From: an uncultured Lachnospiraceae bacterium
GTDB taxonomy: Bacteria; Bacillota; Clostridia; Lachnospirales; Lachnospiraceae
DNA length: 41,624 nucleotides
NCBI GenBank assembly: GCA_946403075.1
Contig: CAMIYN010000015.1
Location: 1 to 41,624 of the forward strand
Direction: 5' to 3'
A program made the position numbers and the translations under genes. Each line of letters opens with the position of its first letter. Within the stretch, counting starts at the first letter, position 1. The notes beneath the pieces were generated by a model. The model was not told the DNA's origin. It saw only the letters and a program-made list of their open reading frames with translations, and searched no databases. This document shows, piece by piece, positions 1 to 9,063 of the stretch.

Positions 1-1425
1 GCAAATGGTGGCACATATGCAGATAATACTACAAGTTATCAAAAACAATATACAATAGAGAGTGATATAAATGCAGAATATTTGATAGCACCAACAAGAA
101 ATGGTTATGAATTTTTAGGATATAGTGAAAGCGGTACAGAACCTGTAACAATAGTATCTGGTGGAAAATGGACTTATACAGAGAATAAAACATTTAATGC
201 AATATGGCGAGCAATTAGTTATACAGCAACATTCAAAGCAAATGGTGGGATGTTTGGAAATCAGCCAAGTATAAATAAAAATTATACAATTGAAGACGAT
301 ATAGTTGAGTTTGAAAATCCAACAAGAAATGGTTATGAATTTTTAGGATATAGTGAAAATGATAAAGCGACAGAGCCTACAACTTTGGCAGGAACAAAGT
401 GGACTTATACAGAGAATAAAACATTTTATGCAGTGTGGAAAGAAATGCAACAAGAAACTTCTGAAACAAGTGAAACCGAAACAACAGTAGCTCCAACGAC
501 TACGGCAGCTTCAAATTCAAAGGGTAATAGAGGTGGTGGAAATAGTGGTGGAGGAGGAAGTAGTGGTGGGGTAAATATAACGGCTATTGCAAATCCAGAA
601 ACTGCAATGCTACCCACTGCAAACCAGACAGCAGCATTAGAAAAGCCGATAGGCACTAATGTGGTGCAGCCAGTTGATGATGCAAATAGCACAAAAATGC
701 CACAAAATAGTGTAGCTATCACAATTACAAAAATTGCTTGGAATTATAACGAAACAATAAAAAAATGGAATATGCTTTTTGAAAATGAGACTTCAAAAAA
801 TATAGAATTTGCTATTAATGGATTTTATAAAATAAATGATAATACTAATGTAGATAATTCTCATCTAAATGAATATGTTTTTGATGCATATGGAAATATG
901 ATTACTGGATTTGTTGCTGATAAAGATGGCAAATGGTATTTCTTTGATGATGTAGAAAATGATAATATTGGTAGAAAAGTTAAAGGCTGGAGAAAATATG
1001 GTGAAAGTTGGTATTACTTTAGTAATGAGGGTGTAATGTATCAAGATGCGACAACACCTGATGGATATTATGTAAGTGCAAATGGTGCATGGACTGACCA
1101 AAATAGTAAAACTACAACTACTACAACAACTACTGCTGTAAGCCCTACAAATACTACAAACACTAAAACAGGAGCGGCAAACCCTACAAGTGTAGCAAAT
1201 GCGGTAAATCCTGCTAATCCTACTAACCCTACTAACCCTACTAACCCTACTGCAATTGATACAAAGACAAGCACAGGGAATGTTATAAATAATAATGTAG
1301 GACCATCTGCTGATACAAATTTGAGCAAAAAAGTGACAAATAATTCATTTGGTCCAGGAGTATTGATAGATGCAACAAATAATAGCTCATCAAAAGTTAT
1401 AGGACTTAGTAATACCACAAAATAA
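1..1425 (+). CDS. Surface protein with InlB-type and choline-binding-like repeats (5' partial)
   Basis: The reading frame is open from base 1, so the N-terminus and any signal peptide lie outside the window; 474 codons are visible. Residues 1-69 and 70-146 are two InlB B-type (Listeria-Bacteroides, Flg_new) repeats, each with an ANGG start, a PTRNGYEFLGYSE core and a final W. A Ser/Thr/Gly-rich linker follows. At about nt 840-1100 there are aromatic repeats (GKWYFF, ESWYYF, DGYYVSANGAW) like the choline- or glucan-binding cell-wall repeats of Gram-positive surface proteins. The tail is low complexity, with a Thr run (about 1111-1137) and in-frame 9-bp repeats coding Asn-Pro-Thr (about 1211-1252). 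No LPXTG sorting signal is seen, so attachment through the aromatic repeats is inferred. Likely an exported, wall-associated protein; the ligand is unknown. The RfbH-type gene follows after 7 bases. Confidence 0.8.
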   Translation, partial: ANGGTYADNTTSYQKQYTIESDINAEYLIAPTRNGYEFLGYSESGTEPVTIVSGGKWTYTENKTFNAIWRAISYTATFKANGGMFGNQPSINKNYTIEDDIVEFENPTRNGYEFLGYSENDKATEPTTLAGTKWTYTENKTFYAVWKEMQQETSETSETETTVAPTTTAASNSKGNRGGGNSGGGGSSGGVNITAIANPETAMLPTANQTAALEKPIGTNVVQPVDDANSTKMPQNSVAITITKIAWNYNETIKKWNMLFENETSKNIEFAINGFYKINDNTNVDNSHLNEYVFDAYGNMITGFVADKDGKWYFFDDVENDNIGRKVKGWRKYGESWYYFSNEGVMYQDATTPDGYYVSANGAWTDQNSKTTTTTTTTAVSPTNTTNTKTGAANPTSVANAVNPANPTNPTNPTNPTAIDTKTSTGNVINNNVGPSADTNLSKKVTNNSFGPGVLIDATNNSSSKVIGLSNTTK

Positions 1426-1432
1426 GGTTAGT

Positions 1433-2758
1433 ATGGATTTAAAAAATAAAAAAGAAATTCTTGATTTAGTTAGAGAATATGCAAAAAATAATTTGTCAAA
1501 TATAAATACTGATTTTAAATTAGGCGATGCTGTTAGATATAGTGGAAAGGTTTTTGATGAAGAAGAAGTAGTTTCTCTCGTTGACTGCTCTCTTGATTTT
1601 TGGTTGACACAAGGGAGGTTTTATGATGAGTTTGAAAAGAAACTCTGTGAATACCTTGATGTTAAATTTTCATCTTTTGTAAACAGTGGTTCAAGTGCAA
1701 ATTTACTTGCTATATCTACACTTACTTCAAAGCTTTTAAAAGATAGAGCATTGAATATAGGAGATGAAATAATAACTGTTGCTTGTGGTTTTCCTACAAC
1801 GGTAGCACCAATTATTCAAAATGGTTTGGTGCCAGTTTTTTTGGATGTGGATATACCTACATATAATGTGAATGTAAATGAAATTGAAAATAGTATAACA
1901 AAAAAAACGAGAGCAGTGTTCCTCGCTCATACACTTGGAAATCCTTTTGATATAAATTTCGTTAGAGAAATCTGCAAAAAACATAATTTGTGGCTAATAG
2001 AAGATAATTGTGATGCACTTGGTGCAGAAGTTTTGATAGATGGTAAATATCAATTAACTGGTTCAATAGGCGATATTGCCACTTCATCTTTTTATCCTGC
2101 TCATCACATAACAACAGGTGAGGGTGGTGCAGTTTATACAAATGATGCACTGCTTCATAAAATAATAGAGAGTATGAGAGATTGGGGTAGAGATTGTGTT
2201 TGCAAAAGTGGAATAGATAATACTTGTAAAAAGAGATTTATAGGACAATATGGTGATTTGCCATATGGCTATGACCACAAATATGTATATTCTCATTTTG
2301 GATATAATTTGAAAGCGAGTGATATGCAGGCGGCAATAGGTGTTAAACAGATTGAAAAATTACCGAGTTTTGTAGAAAAGAGAAGAAAAAATTTTGATTT
2401 ATTATACAAAATGTTAAAAGAGAATTCACTTGATGAATATTTTGTATTGCCAGAAGCAACAAAAGACACTAAGCCATCTTGGTTTTCATTTATATTAACT
2501 TGTAGGGATAATGTAGATAGGGAAAAGGTGGTAAGATTTCTTGATGAAAATAATGTGCATACTCGAATGCTATTTGCAGGAAATATTATAAAGCAACCAA
2601 TGTTTATAGACTTAGACAAAAATAAATATAGAGTGGTATCAGATTTAAAAAATACAGATAGAATAATGGAAAAAACTTTTATGGTGGGAGTATATCCAAA
2701 GCTTAATGAAAAAAGCATTGAATATATGGTAGATGTCATTAAAAAGAGTGTTAGATAG
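1433..2758 (+). CDS. rfbH: RfbH-type CDP-4-keto-6-deoxyglucose 3-dehydrase
   Basis: A 441-aa DegT/DnrJ/EryC1-family PMP enzyme. The catalytic lysine of ordinary family aminotransferases is replaced by histidine (H224 in YPAHHITTGEGG), as in E1/RfbH, which removes the C3 hydroxyl of CDP-4-keto-6-deoxyglucose on the way to 3,6-dideoxyhexoses. The four cysteines that bind the [2Fe-2S] cluster of that enzyme are visible as C193 (next to D194), C255, C257 and C265. The C-x-C-x7-C end of the motif is exact, and the first gap is 4 residues longer than in the classical enzyme. The cluster separates RfbH from the related ColD, which has the histidine but no cluster. It needs a reductase partner (RfbI/E3 type), which is not in this window. 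It starts 7 bases after the surface-protein stop, probably co-transcribed. The sugar probably feeds a surface glycan. Confidence 0.9.
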   Translation: MDLKNKKEILDLVREYAKNNLSNINTDFKLGDAVRYSGKVFDEEEVVSLVDCSLDFWLTQGRFYDEFEKKLCEYLDVKFSSFVNSGSSANLLAISTLTSKLLKDRALNIGDEIITVACGFPTTVAPIIQNGLVPVFLDVDIPTYNVNVNEIENSITKKTRAVFLAHTLGNPFDINFVREICKKHNLWLIEDNCDALGAEVLIDGKYQLTGSIGDIATSSFYPAHHITTGEGGAVYTNDALLHKIIESMRDWGRDCVCKSGIDNTCKKRFIGQYGDLPYGYDHKYVYSHFGYNLKASDMQAAIGVKQIEKLPSFVEKRRKNFDLLYKMLKENSLDEYFVLPEATKDTKPSWFSFILTCRDNVDREKVVRFLDENNVHTRMLFAGNIIKQPMFIDLDKNKYRVVSDLKNTDRIMEKTFMVGVYPKLNEKSIEYMVDVIKKSVR

Positions 2759-2769
2759 TAGAGTTCGCC

Positions 2770-2841
2770 GTAGGGGCGAAGCATCGCGAGTCCATTTACA
2801 AGAAAGTAGTGTTAATCGTAGGGGCGAAGCACCGCGAGCCC
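2770..2841 (+). repeat. Dispersed GGGGCGAAG...GCGAGCCC repeat, two copies
   Basis: Two direct copies at 2770-2793 and 2818-2841, both starting GTAGGGGCGAAGC and ending in GCGAG(T/C)CC, joined by an A-rich linker ending GTGTTAAT. They fill the gap between the rfbH-type gene and the glycosyltransferase. They are far more G+C-rich than the surroundings. The ends (GGGC/GCCC) and an inner GC/GC pair can form an imperfect hairpin. Other members are at 3862-4067, 17534-17831, 20648-20672, 28334-28501 and 33654-33746. Confidence 0.9.
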
Positions 2842-2870
2842 GAATAAGATAATAGAGATGGTAAATAAAA

Positions 2871-3851
2871 ATGAAAAAAGTAAGTATAGTTTTATCCTGT
2901 TTTAACGAAGAAAAATGTATTAAATTATTTTTTGAAAAGATGGTATTGAGTTTACCATCTAATTTTAATTATGAAATCATCTATATAGATGATGGAAGCA
3001 CAGATAATACCATAAATGAAATAATTGATATAAAAAATCAACTGGAATTAAATAATGGTAGATTTGAAATAAATAAAAAAATAGATGAGAAAAATATAGA
3101 AAATTATTTAAATATAAATATAAAATTAATTAAATTTACAAAAAATTTTGGTCACGAAGCAGCAATGCTCTGTGGAGTGGATTTTGCAAATGGTGACTAT
3201 ATAATCTTTATGGATGGAGATGGACAACATCCAACAGATTGTATAAATGAGATAATAAATAGTTTTGAGATGGGGAAAGATATAATTTTGATGTCAAGAG
3301 TAAAAAACAAGGGAACAGGATTTATAAAAAATATTTTTTCTAATGTTTTTTATTTTTTGGTGAATAAAATTTCTGATAGTAGTTTTGAAAAAAATGCATC
3401 TGATTATTTTGCTATTAATAAAAAAGTTTTATATTTTTTGAGAGATAATTATAGAGAAAAAGTAAGATTTTTGAGGGGAATAATTCAAAACATAGGATAT
3501 AAAAAAGAAGTTTTAAAGTATACGGCAGATAAAAGAATAAATGGCAAAAGCAAATATTCAATAAAAAAATTAATAAACTATGCACTCACTTCAATTTTTT
3601 CGTATACGGATGCACCGCTTCAGATAGGTTTACTTTTTGGATTTTTGAGTGGCTTTATGGGTATAATATTAACAATATATACACTCATTACGAGAAAGGG
3701 TGCTCCATCTGGTTATGCGACAATTATAATTTTTTTGTGCTTTATGTTTGCTATGCTATTTTTTGTAATAGGAATTATAGGGGAGTATTTATCAATCATT
3801 TTTAAAGAGATAAAGGACAGGCCAAATTATATAATTGAAGATATTTTATAA
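2871..3851 (+). CDS. Family 2 glycosyltransferase, GtrB/DPM1-like, membrane-anchored
   Basis: A 326-aa GT-A fold glycosyltransferase. It has the N-terminal nucleotide-sugar site (SCFNEEKC, then DDGSTDNT) and the metal-binding stretch DGDGQHP at residues 115-121. Two transmembrane segments near the C-terminus (about 245-270 and 280-305) match the polyprenyl-phosphate glycosyltransferases GtrB, ArnC and DPM1. These transfer a sugar from a nucleotide donor to undecaprenyl phosphate on the inner membrane face, for later transfer to a surface polymer. Donor sugar unknown. A flippase or second transferase of a Gtr system is not seen nearby. It lies between two repeat clusters; the start is an ATG about 7 bases after a weak GGTAAA site. 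Confidence 0.88.
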   Translation: MKKVSIVLSCFNEEKCIKLFFEKMVLSLPSNFNYEIIYIDDGSTDNTINEIIDIKNQLELNNGRFEINKKIDEKNIENYLNINIKLIKFTKNFGHEAAMLCGVDFANGDYIIFMDGDGQHPTDCINEIINSFEMGKDIILMSRVKNKGTGFIKNIFSNVFYFLVNKISDSSFEKNASDYFAINKKVLYFLRDNYREKVRFLRGIIQNIGYKKEVLKYTADKRINGKSKYSIKKLINYALTSIFSYTDAPLQIGLLFGFLSGFMGIILTIYTLITRKGAPSGYATIIIFLCFMFAMLFFVIGIIGEYLSIIFKEIKDRPNYIIEDIL

Positions 3852-3861
3852 AAGTGTAGTC

Positions 3862-4067
3862 GTAGGGGCCGTAGGGGCGAACCAGTGGGAGCCCTAAGCG
3901 AGCCCATTTGCAAGAAAGCAGTGTTAATCGTAGGGGCCGTAGGGGCGAACCAGTGGGAGCCCTAAGCGAGCCCGTTTGCAGAAAGTAGAGTTAATCGTAG
4001 GGGCGAAGCACCGCGAGCCCGCAGCAAGATAGTAGAGTTAATCGTAGGGGCGAAGTACCACGAGCCC
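3862..4067 (+). repeat. Dispersed repeat array, four units
   Basis: Two long near-identical units (about 3862-3905 and 3930-3973), each with a doubled TAGGGGC head, a GGGAGCCC stretch and a second tail GCGAGCCC, are followed by two standard copies (3997-4020 and 4044-4067). The linkers (TTTGCAAGAAAGCAGTG or AGCAAGATAGTAGAG, each then TTAATC) are shared too, so the array is tandem in part. It fills most of the gap before gpmI. No gene is seen. A possible -10 (TATAAT, 4084-4089) for gpmI lies just after it. Confidence 0.9.
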
Positions 4068-4120
4068 TATAGATAAAAATTGTTATAATTAAAATTTTTT
4101 TATGTAGAGAGAGGTATTAG

Positions 4121-5635
4121 ATGAAAATATTATGTATCTTGGATGGCTTTGGATTAAGTGATAATAAAAATAAAAATGCAATATATGCTGCAAATACAAA
4201 AACTATAGATTTTTTATTTGATAAATATAAAATGGTATATGGAAATGCATCAGGTAAATTCGTAGGACTTCCTGATGGACAGATGGGTAATAGTGAAGTG
4301 GGGCACTTAAATATAGGAGCAGGTAGAATTGTTTATCAAGATTTAACAAAAATTACTAAAGCTATAGATGATGGAGATTTTTTTGAAAACACGGAATTAC
4401 TAAAAGCGATGGATAATTGCAAAAAAAATAATTCAAATCTTCACATAATGGGGCTTTTGTCAGATGGTGGTGTTCACTCTCATATAACACATTTATATGC
4501 AATAATTGATATGGCAAAAAGAGAAAACATTAAAAATGTGTATATACATTGTTTTATGGATGGTAGAGACACAGAGCCTGATAGTGGAATTAATTTTATA
4601 AAAGATTTACAAAAAAAAATTAATAGCGAAAACTATGGGGTGATTGCTACTATTTCTGGGAGATATTATGCAATGGATAGAGATAAAAATTATGATAGAG
4701 TGAAATTAGCATATGAGGTAATGACAAATAATAGTGATGCAGATGATTTAGATGCAGTTGATTTTATGAATAATAATTATAAACAAAAAATATATGATGA
4801 ATTTATAAAACCAACAGTAATTAAAAAAAATTCTAATATAAAAGATAATGATTCTATAATTTTTTATAATTTTAGACCTGATAGGGCAAGGCAAATCACG
4901 AGATGTTTTGTAGATGATGAGTTTAATTTTTTTGATAGAAAAAGAATAAAAAATTTATGTTTTGTGTGTTTTACAAATTATGATGACAGTATAAAAAATG
5001 TAACTATCGCATTTAAAAAAGAAGATATAAAAAATACAATAGGAGAAGTAATTAGTAATAATGGATTAAATCAAATAAGAATTGCTGAAACTGAAAAGTA
5101 TGCTCATGTCACTTTCTTTTTAAATGGTGGAAGAGAAATACCATATAAAAATGAAGATAGAGTGCTAATTCCATCACCCAAAGATGTACCAACTTATGAT
5201 TTAAAGCCTGAGATGTCTGCTTATTTAGTTCTTGATGAAGTAATAAAAGCAATGGATAGTAAAAAAAATGATTTTTTGGTAGTAAATTTCGCTAATCCTG
5301 ATATGGTGGGGCACACTGGTAATTTTAATGCGGCCGTTAAAGCAATAGAAACAGTTGACAAATGTTTAAATAGAATATATGATAAACTATTAGAAATAAA
5401 TGCAGAAATGTTTTTATGTGCTGACCATGGAAATGCTGAAAAAATGATAGATGAAAATGGAAATAAGTGGACTGCACATACAAATAATAGAGTTCCATTT
5501 TTATTTATAAATAAAAGAAATTTGAAATTAAGAGAGGGTGGAAGCCTTTGCGACATAGCACCAACAATACTTGATATTATGAATATAGAAAAACCAAAAG
5601 AAATGTTAGGGGAGTCTCTTATAATAAAGGATTAA
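4121..5635 (+). CDS. gpmI: 2,3-bisphosphoglycerate-independent phosphoglycerate mutase
   Basis: A 504-aa enzyme, the normal length for iPGM, which interconverts 3- and 2-phosphoglycerate in glycolysis with bound Mn. It belongs to the alkaline phosphatase superfamily. The N-terminal metal Asp (D8 in ILDGFG), the catalytic Ser (S58 in QMGNSEVGH), the DGRDTEPDSG and RPDRARQITR substrate loops, and the C-terminal metal motifs (NPDMVGHTG, CADHGNAEKM, HTNNRVP) are all present. The start is preceded by AGAGAGAGG. The degV-type gene starts 1 base after the stop, so the two are probably one transcript. The other glycolytic genes often found with gpmI are absent here. Confidence 0.97.
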   Translation: MKILCILDGFGLSDNKNKNAIYAANTKTIDFLFDKYKMVYGNASGKFVGLPDGQMGNSEVGHLNIGAGRIVYQDLTKITKAIDDGDFFENTELLKAMDNCKKNNSNLHIMGLLSDGGVHSHITHLYAIIDMAKRENIKNVYIHCFMDGRDTEPDSGINFIKDLQKKINSENYGVIATISGRYYAMDRDKNYDRVKLAYEVMTNNSDADDLDAVDFMNNNYKQKIYDEFIKPTVIKKNSNIKDNDSIIFYNFRPDRARQITRCFVDDEFNFFDRKRIKNLCFVCFTNYDDSIKNVTIAFKKEDIKNTIGEVISNNGLNQIRIAETEKYAHVTFFLNGGREIPYKNEDRVLIPSPKDVPTYDLKPEMSAYLVLDEVIKAMDSKKNDFLVVNFANPDMVGHTGNFNAAVKAIETVDKCLNRIYDKLLEINAEMFLCADHGNAEKMIDENGNKWTAHTNNRVPFLFINKRNLKLREGGSLCDIAPTILDIMNIEKPKEMLGESLIIKD

Positions 5636-5636
5636 T

Positions 5637-6503
5637 ATGAAAACTGTAATCGTAACAGATAATGGTGCTGGATTTAGTACCGATGAAATAAAAAAACTTG
5701 GGATAAAAGTAATATCTCTAAGATTTTTTATTGATGAAGTAGAGTATGATGATTTAGTATCGGATGATATTTTTTTTGATAAAATAATTTCTGCAAAAAC
5801 TATATCAACTTCTCAGCCATCAATATCTGATGTTGAGGAAGTTTTCAAGGATTTATTAAAAGAATACGATAATATTTTATATATGCCAATGTCAAGTGGG
5901 CTATCTGGTACCTATAACACAGGTAAAACAATAGAAAAAGATTTTGATGGAAAAGTATTTACAGTTGATACAAGAAAAATTTCAGTTTTGCAGAAATTTG
6001 CAGTGATTGATGCCATTGATTTTATAAATAGAGGGATTAGCCCAAGCGAGATAAGAAATATTTTTGAAAAAAATAAGAATAATTCAAGCATATATATAAT
6101 GGTAGATACACTCGATTTTTTAAAAAAAGGTGGAAGAGTTAGTCCATTAGTTGCAAAAATTGGTAATTTACTTCAAATAAAACCTATAATGTTTAGTGAT
6201 GGTGGTAAATTTGAAGTGGCAAAAAAAGAGAGAACAGTTAAAAATGCAAAAGAAAAAATGATAGAATTAATAAAAGATGATATGAAAGGAAAATTTGGCG
6301 ATATGGACACTATGAAGTATATGTTAGGGGTTGCATATACAAGTAATGTCTTATGGGCTAATGAATTAAGGGATAGTATCAAAGAAAACTTTGGTGAATT
6401 TAAGAGAGAGATACCTGTAGACTCTCTTGCAAAATTTATATCTTGTCATATAGGTCCAAATGCTATAGGTGTCGCTATTTATAAAAACCTCAATGAGAAT
6501 TAA
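5637..6503 (+). CDS. DegV family fatty-acid-binding protein
   Basis: A 288-aa protein of the DegV/FakB family, whose members bind one fatty acid and, when paired with FakA, present it for phosphorylation. Family marks: an N-terminal VTDNGAGFS strand, the conserved ISTSQPS motif, the MSSGLSGTYNT loop that contacts the carboxylate, and the DTLDFLKKGGRVS motif. The size is normal. The gene follows gpmI by 1 base and overlaps comEC. No fakA is in the window, so its lipid-supply role is inferred from the family. Confidence 0.93.
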   Translation: MKTVIVTDNGAGFSTDEIKKLGIKVISLRFFIDEVEYDDLVSDDIFFDKIISAKTISTSQPSISDVEEVFKDLLKEYDNILYMPMSSGLSGTYNTGKTIEKDFDGKVFTVDTRKISVLQKFAVIDAIDFINRGISPSEIRNIFEKNKNNSSIYIMVDTLDFLKKGGRVSPLVAKIGNLLQIKPIMFSDGGKFEVAKKERTVKNAKEKMIELIKDDMKGKFGDMDTMKYMLGVAYTSNVLWANELRDSIKENFGEFKREIPVDSLAKFISCHIGPNAIGVAIYKNLNEN

Positions 6504-8823
6504 GAGACCAATTATAGTAATATTTTCAGTATTTGCTGTAGGAATTATAGTTGCATATAATAATTTTTTAGTTATAGATAAATTGATAATTTTATCTGTA
6601 GCTATTTTTTTTATCCTATTTTTGTATAGAAAAAAATTAATTGATAAAAAAGTTTTGTTAATCCTTATTATGGTTTTTATTTTGGGTGTTTTTAGGTTTT
6701 TAGTAGAAAAAAACTATTATGATAGAATAGATAAGAATATTGAAAAATTAAATAATAAAACACAAAACATTACGGCAGAGATTGTGTCAATTGGAAAGAG
6801 TACAAATAGTAATTATTTTATACTTAAAAATGTGAAAGTTTATAGTGATTATTTTGGTAAAATGAGATGTTATTTTAACGGTGAGATAGGAAAAACTGCA
6901 AAAATCGGGAATATAGTTGAGATAAGTGGAAAACTAAATAAACAAGAAGCTCCAATGAACTATGGGCAATTTAATAGTCAAAATTATTATAGAAGCTTGG
7001 GTGAAACAGGTGTGATATTTGCAACAGATATACAAATCATTGATAAAAAGATAAATATAGTAAAACAAACAATATATGATTTGAGAAAAATTATTATAGA
7101 AAATATTTATAAGATTTTTAATAAAAAAAATGCAGGACTTTTTACTGCAATGCTCACAGGTGATAGAGCAGGGCTTGATATAAGGCAAAAAAAACTTTTC
7201 AATGAAAATGGAATAGCACATATAATCGCAATATCAGGTCTTCATTTATCTATACTTGGAATGATGCTATATGAACTTTTGAGAAAAAAATTATCAGTAA
7301 ACGTATCTGCATTGGTTGTGAGTTTGGTTGTTTTATTTTATGCAATATTTATTGATGCATCATATATAACACTTAGAGCAATAATTATGTTATATATAAG
7401 ATTCATTGCACTTTCAATTAATAGAAGTTATGATACAAAAAATGTTTTATTTATAGTAGCTTTTTTATTTTTGATGATAAGCCCATATCTACTTTTTAAT
7501 GCTGGATTTTTATTTTCATATACTGCAGTTTTGTCACTCAATTTGGATTTAAAAATAAATATAAAAAAACAAAAAATCAAAATTTCAGAAATAATAATTT
7601 TAACTCTATTTTTATACCCAATAACGATTTATAATTATTTTTCTTATCCTACATATTCGTTATTTTTAAATTTAATAGTTATTCCACTTATGACTTTTGT
7701 GCTACTTTTTGGAATAATTGCACTTATTGGGAGTTTTATAAATTTATTTATTGGCAAATTTTTTGCTGGGATTGTACATTTCATACTCGTATTTTATGAA
7801 AATCTATGTGAGTTTATAGGGAAATTAAAATTTAATAAAATACTAACTGGAAAACCAAATTTTACATATGTGATATTTTTTTATTTAGTATTTTTTATAT
7901 TTTATTTTTTAATTTTGTATAGTGATAGTGTGATTCTAAAAATAAAAAAAATAAAATATAGAAATTTAGTTCTTTTTATATGGATGATGTTTTTAGGCAC
8001 ATTTTTTTTGATATCATTTAAACGAAGAGAAGGTTTTGTTTATTCAACTCTCTATGTAGGGCAAGGCGATGGACTTATAATTAAAAATAAAAATACAACA
8101 ATGACTATAGATGGGGGGTCAACTTCAAATAAGAGGGTGGGAGAATATATAATAGAACCAAATTTGAAAGCAAATGGAATAGATAGTATTGATGTGTCTA
8201 TAATAACACATGCTGATAGTGACCACACAAATGGGATTATCTATTTACTAAAAGAAGTTGATGATATAAATATAAAAAGTTTGATTTTACCAATAATGGC
8301 GAAATATAATGACAAATATAGTGAATTAAAAAAAGTAGCAATTGACAGGGCTGTTAACATAATATATATGAAGCAAGGGATGACGATGGATGTAGGAGAT
8401 ATGAAACTCATGTGCCTTGCACCAGATGAAAATAATGAAATTAGTAAAAATGATATAAATGAACAATCACTTTGTATTAAAATAATTTATGACAATATTA
8501 GCATAATGACTACTGGTGATATGGGGGAACAAATAGAAAAAACTTTGATTAATAATGATAAAATAAATCCATATCTAAATTCTAATATTTTAAAAGTAGG
8601 GCATCACGGCTCAAGAAAATCAAGTAGCAATAAATTTTTAGAATCAGTATCACCAAAAATTAGTATCATATCAGCAGGGATTAATAATAGTTATAAACAC
8701 CCACATAAAGAAACTATTGACAGATTGGAAAATATAAATACAAAAATTTATAATACGGCAGAGTGTGGGGAGATTGATGTTTTTATAAAAAATAAAGATA
8801 TAGAAGTAAGGACATATAGGTAG
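6493..8823 (+). CDS. comEC: ComEC/Rec2 competence DNA channel
   Basis: A 776-aa polytopic membrane protein. In order: two or three N-terminal membrane segments, a DUF4131/OB-like domain (about 80-170), the Competence channel domain with about ten helices (220-520; marked by the MLTGDRAGLD and IAISGLHLSILG motifs), and a C-terminal metallo-beta-lactamase-like domain. That last domain has HADSDH (H573, D575, D577, H578) and GHHGS (H704, H705). ComEC imports single-stranded DNA during transformation, and the domain is proposed to be the nuclease. I start it at the ATG at 6493 (MRIKRP, overlapping degV by 11 bases); an in-frame GTG at 6469 would add 8 residues. No other com genes are in the window. 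Confidence 0.93.
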   Translation: MRIKRPIIVIFSVFAVGIIVAYNNFLVIDKLIILSVAIFFILFLYRKKLIDKKVLLILIMVFILGVFRFLVEKNYYDRIDKNIEKLNNKTQNITAEIVSIGKSTNSNYFILKNVKVYSDYFGKMRCYFNGEIGKTAKIGNIVEISGKLNKQEAPMNYGQFNSQNYYRSLGETGVIFATDIQIIDKKINIVKQTIYDLRKIIIENIYKIFNKKNAGLFTAMLTGDRAGLDIRQKKLFNENGIAHIIAISGLHLSILGMMLYELLRKKLSVNVSALVVSLVVLFYAIFIDASYITLRAIIMLYIRFIALSINRSYDTKNVLFIVAFLFLMISPYLLFNAGFLFSYTAVLSLNLDLKINIKKQKIKISEIIILTLFLYPITIYNYFSYPTYSLFLNLIVIPLMTFVLLFGIIALIGSFINLFIGKFFAGIVHFILVFYENLCEFIGKLKFNKILTGKPNFTYVIFFYLVFFIFYFLILYSDSVILKIKKIKYRNLVLFIWMMFLGTFFLISFKRREGFVYSTLYVGQGDGLIIKNKNTTMTIDGGSTSNKRVGEYIIEPNLKANGIDSIDVSIITHADSDHTNGIIYLLKEVDDINIKSLILPIMAKYNDKYSELKKVAIDRAVNIIYMKQGMTMDVGDMKLMCLAPDENNEISKNDINEQSLCIKIIYDNISIMTTGDMGEQIEKTLINNDKINPYLNSNILKVGHHGSRKSSSNKFLESVSPKISIISAGINNSYKHPHKETIDRLENINTKIYNTAECGEIDVFIKNKDIEVRTYR

Positions 8824-9063
8824 TTTTATAAAGAATTTATAACATAGGTGTGAATTATATATTTGTAAGCTATAATCAGTGTTTTCGATAATGTGATATT
8901 ATAAAATTTGTAAATATGCTATAATGCTATAAAGGATTTATAAAAATGTTGTTTTTTATATAAGATTTTATAGGATTTACTTTTTTAACATTTTACAAAA
9001 TAAAATTTAAAAAAGCACTATCTTTATTGGCTATCATAAAAATTAAATTGTGAGGATATTAAT

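Noticed and set aside
1068-1418. 116-codon minus-strand frame opposite the surface protein
   Set aside because: A shadow of the Thr- and Asn-Pro-rich repeats, giving Val/Gly runs; no ribosome site.
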